Under the pieces are notes generated by a model. It was not told where the DNA came from and did no database searches. It saw only the letters and a program-made list of their open reading frames with translations. The position numbers and the translations under genes were made by a program. From the NCBI RefSeq assembly GCF_022458865.1, contig NZ_JAJNMU010000010.1, positions 124,001 through 188,000 of the forward strand: 64,000 bases of DNA. Reading direction: 5' to 3'. This DNA comes from Paenibacillus periandrae (GTDB taxonomy: Bacteria > Bacillota > Bacilli > Paenibacillales > NBRC-103111). Of the stretch, positions 62,564 to 64,000 are shown one piece after another; the first letter of the stretch is position 1, and the number at the start of each line of letters is the position of its first letter.

Positions 62564-64000
62564 CTAGAGCTTGATACAAATATTTTTTAACTCGGAATAA
62601 AATTCAAAGCTGTGCAAGCCGCCCTCACGACCGATACCGCTTTGCTTCACACCTCCAAAAGGCGTCCGTAAATCGCGAAGAAACCAGGTGTTCACCCACA
62701 CGATACCCGCTTCGATCTGGCCTGCTACGCGATGGGCACGTCGTAGATCATTCGTCCATACTGTAGCGCTAAGTCCATATTGGGTATCATTGACTTGATC
62801 CAGAAGGTCATCCTCCGAGTCAAATGGAATCACGGTAACGACGGGGCCAAATATTTCCTCTTGAACAACACGACAGTCCCGGTTCAATCCGGTTATAATG
62901 GTAGGCTCCAAATAATAGCCCTTATCCAGCCCTTCCGGACGTTTGCCTCCAAGCAGGATCGTTCCGCCTTCTTCGACCGCCAGCTCGATGTACCCCATTA
63001 CCCGCTCATAGTGCTCTTCACTAATCAACGCACCAACCTTGGTAGTGGGCTCGAACGGATCTCCAACAACCAATTCTCTGGACTTGGCTACGAACTTATC
63101 CAAAAATCCCTGATACGCGGACCGTTCCACATAAATTCTCGAACCGCACAAACAAACCTCGCCTTGATTAATAAAACTGGATTTCAATGTCGTCTCAATC
63201 ACTTCATCCATATTGGAATCAGCAAAGATAATATTCGGGTTTTTGCCGCCAAGCTCGTAGGATAATCGCTTCAACGTCTTGGAGGCGGAAGCCATGATTA
63301 CTTTACCTGTCGAGGTTTCGCCGGTAAAGCTGATTGCGTTTACATCCGGGTGCTCGACTAAAGCAGCTCCTGCAGAGTTGGGACCAAATCCATGCACCAG
63401 ATTGACCACACCGTCAGGAATGCCGGCATCACGACAAATCTCGGCTAGCACAGTCGCTGTCATCGGTGTAAGCTCAGCAGGTTTCATCACGACCGTATTA
63501 CCGGCAGCGAGTGCAGGTGCAAGCTTCCATGTTAGGAGCAGCAGTGGCAAATTCCATGGATTGATCAGTCCGATTACACCTAATGGGCTTCTTACTGCAT
63601 AGTTCAACGCGATGTTATCCATCTGGGTTGTTTCGGTTGTGATTGTACGGATGTAATCAGAGAAAAAATGAAAATTATACGCAGAACGCGGAATATCTAT
63701 GCTTCCTGAAAGCCAGATGGGTTTGCCCGTGTCCATTGATTCCAAGGCTGCAAGCTGATCTTGTCTGGCAAGAATCAGATCGCCAACCTTACGTAGAATT
63801 GCGACGCGTTCATTGGCGCCCATTTTCATCCAGGGTCCTTTAAGCGCTTTCTTGGCAGCCTTAACAGCAAGATGAATCTCAGCAGCTCCACCCTCTGCTA
63901 CAGTTCCTAATACTTGCTCTGTTGATGGATTTATGTTGTCGAATGTTTTTCCATCAAGTGAAGATACGAATTGACCATTAATGAAATGCAGACAATCCAC
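62564..64000 (-). CDS. 2-hydroxymuconic semialdehyde dehydrogenase (5' end at window edge)
   Basis: An aldehyde dehydrogenase of at least 478 residues in the DmpC/XylG group. Asn150, Glu249 (YELGGKNP) and Cys283 (QGEVCLCGS) form the catalytic set; FTGETSTGK binds NAD. It oxidises 2-hydroxymuconic semialdehyde to 2-hydroxymuconate. The first in-window codon is GTG, followed by DCLHFINGQF, close to the usual family start, but the ribosome site and possibly a few codons lie outside the window. It begins the visible meta-cleavage unit. Confidence 0.93.
   Translation of the reverse strand: MDCLHFINGQFVSSLDGKTFDNINPSTEQVLGTVAEGGAAEIHLAVKAAKKALKGPWMKMGANERVAILRKVGDLILARQDQLAALESMDTGKPIWLSGSIDIPRSAYNFHFFSDYIRTITTETTQMDNIALNYAVRSPLGVIGLINPWNLPLLLLTWKLAPALAAGNTVVMKPAELTPMTATVLAEICRDAGIPDGVVNLVHGFGPNSAGAALVEHPDVNAISFTGETSTGKVIMASASKTLKRLSYELGGKNPNIIFADSNMDEVIETTLKSSFINQGEVCLCGSRIYVERSAYQGFLDKFVAKSRELVVGDPFEPTTKVGALISEEHYERVMGYIELAVEEGGTILLGGKRPEGLDKGYYLEPTIITGLNRDCRVVQEEIFGPVVTVIPFDSEDDLLDQVNDTQYGLSATVWTNDLRRAHRVAGQIEAGIVWVNTWFLRDLRTPFGGVKQSGIGREGGLHSFEFYSELKNICIKL

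Noticed and set aside
42611..64000. Naming chloramphenicol or another specific drug as the substrate
   Set aside because: Amidase, nitroreductase and aldolase-like genes could be fitted to several compounds, but nothing in the sequence points to one.

Overview
The window looks like the chromosome of a Paenibacillus or close relative (low-to-medium GC Firmicute). The signs are strong AGGAGG-type ribosome sites, several YesM/YesN-type two-component pairs beside lplABC-type importers that carry no ATPase gene, large secreted multidomain glycosidases (one with an S-layer-homology remnant), and a Firmicute PheB-type catechol 2,3-dioxygenase. Apart from one LysR gene, every gene lies on the minus strand, so operons read from high to low coordinates. 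No tRNA, rRNA, CRISPR array or transposase was seen.

Left part (1-9850): one probable operon. A Gfo/Idh/MocA oxidoreductase and an IclR regulator are followed by a YesM kinase, a YesN regulator, two permeases, a binding lipoprotein and a sialidase-superfamily enzyme that runs off the left edge. It imports and processes an oligosaccharide. 9988-13786: a DASS/SLC13 transporter and an archaeal-type phosphoglycerate-mutase-like enzyme, divergent from a LysR regulator, with a good promoter and a cre-like site.

13860-29480: a visibly more GC-rich block for plant-polysaccharide (arabinan/pectin) use. It holds a YesM/YesN pair, an lplBCA-type importer, a decayed GH105 gene and two giant secreted GH43 enzymes. 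Both giant genes have damaged 3' ends, and a related leader segment lies upstream of both transcription units. 30019-42437: two paralogous YesN regulators around one YesM kinase, an lpl-type importer, a TIM-barrel isomerase, an oxidoreductase and an AbgB-like M20 amidohydrolase.

42545-64000: an aromatic-compound degradation region in three units. Unit A (64000 to 58001) encodes most of a meta-cleavage pathway: catechol 2,3-dioxygenase, semialdehyde dehydrogenase, 4-oxalocrotonate decarboxylase, hydratase, aldolase and acylating acetaldehyde dehydrogenase. Unit B (57550 to 53277) has a phthalate-dioxygenase-like Rieske oxygenase, an unusual M19 protein, a 38-residue protein, an amidase and the tautomerase missing from unit A. 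Unit C (53191 to 42611) has a Crp/Fnr regulator, two M20 amidohydrolases, a thiolase-fold protein without the thiolase cysteine plus its DUF35 partner, two different class III CoA-transferase subunits, an NfsA-like nitroreductase, an EamA exporter and an FMN reductase. Together they suggest uptake-independent hydrolysis of an amide-containing aromatic, CoA activation and side-chain cleavage, ring hydroxylation, meta-cleavage, and conversion to pyruvate and acetyl-CoA. The actual substrate cannot be read from the sequence.
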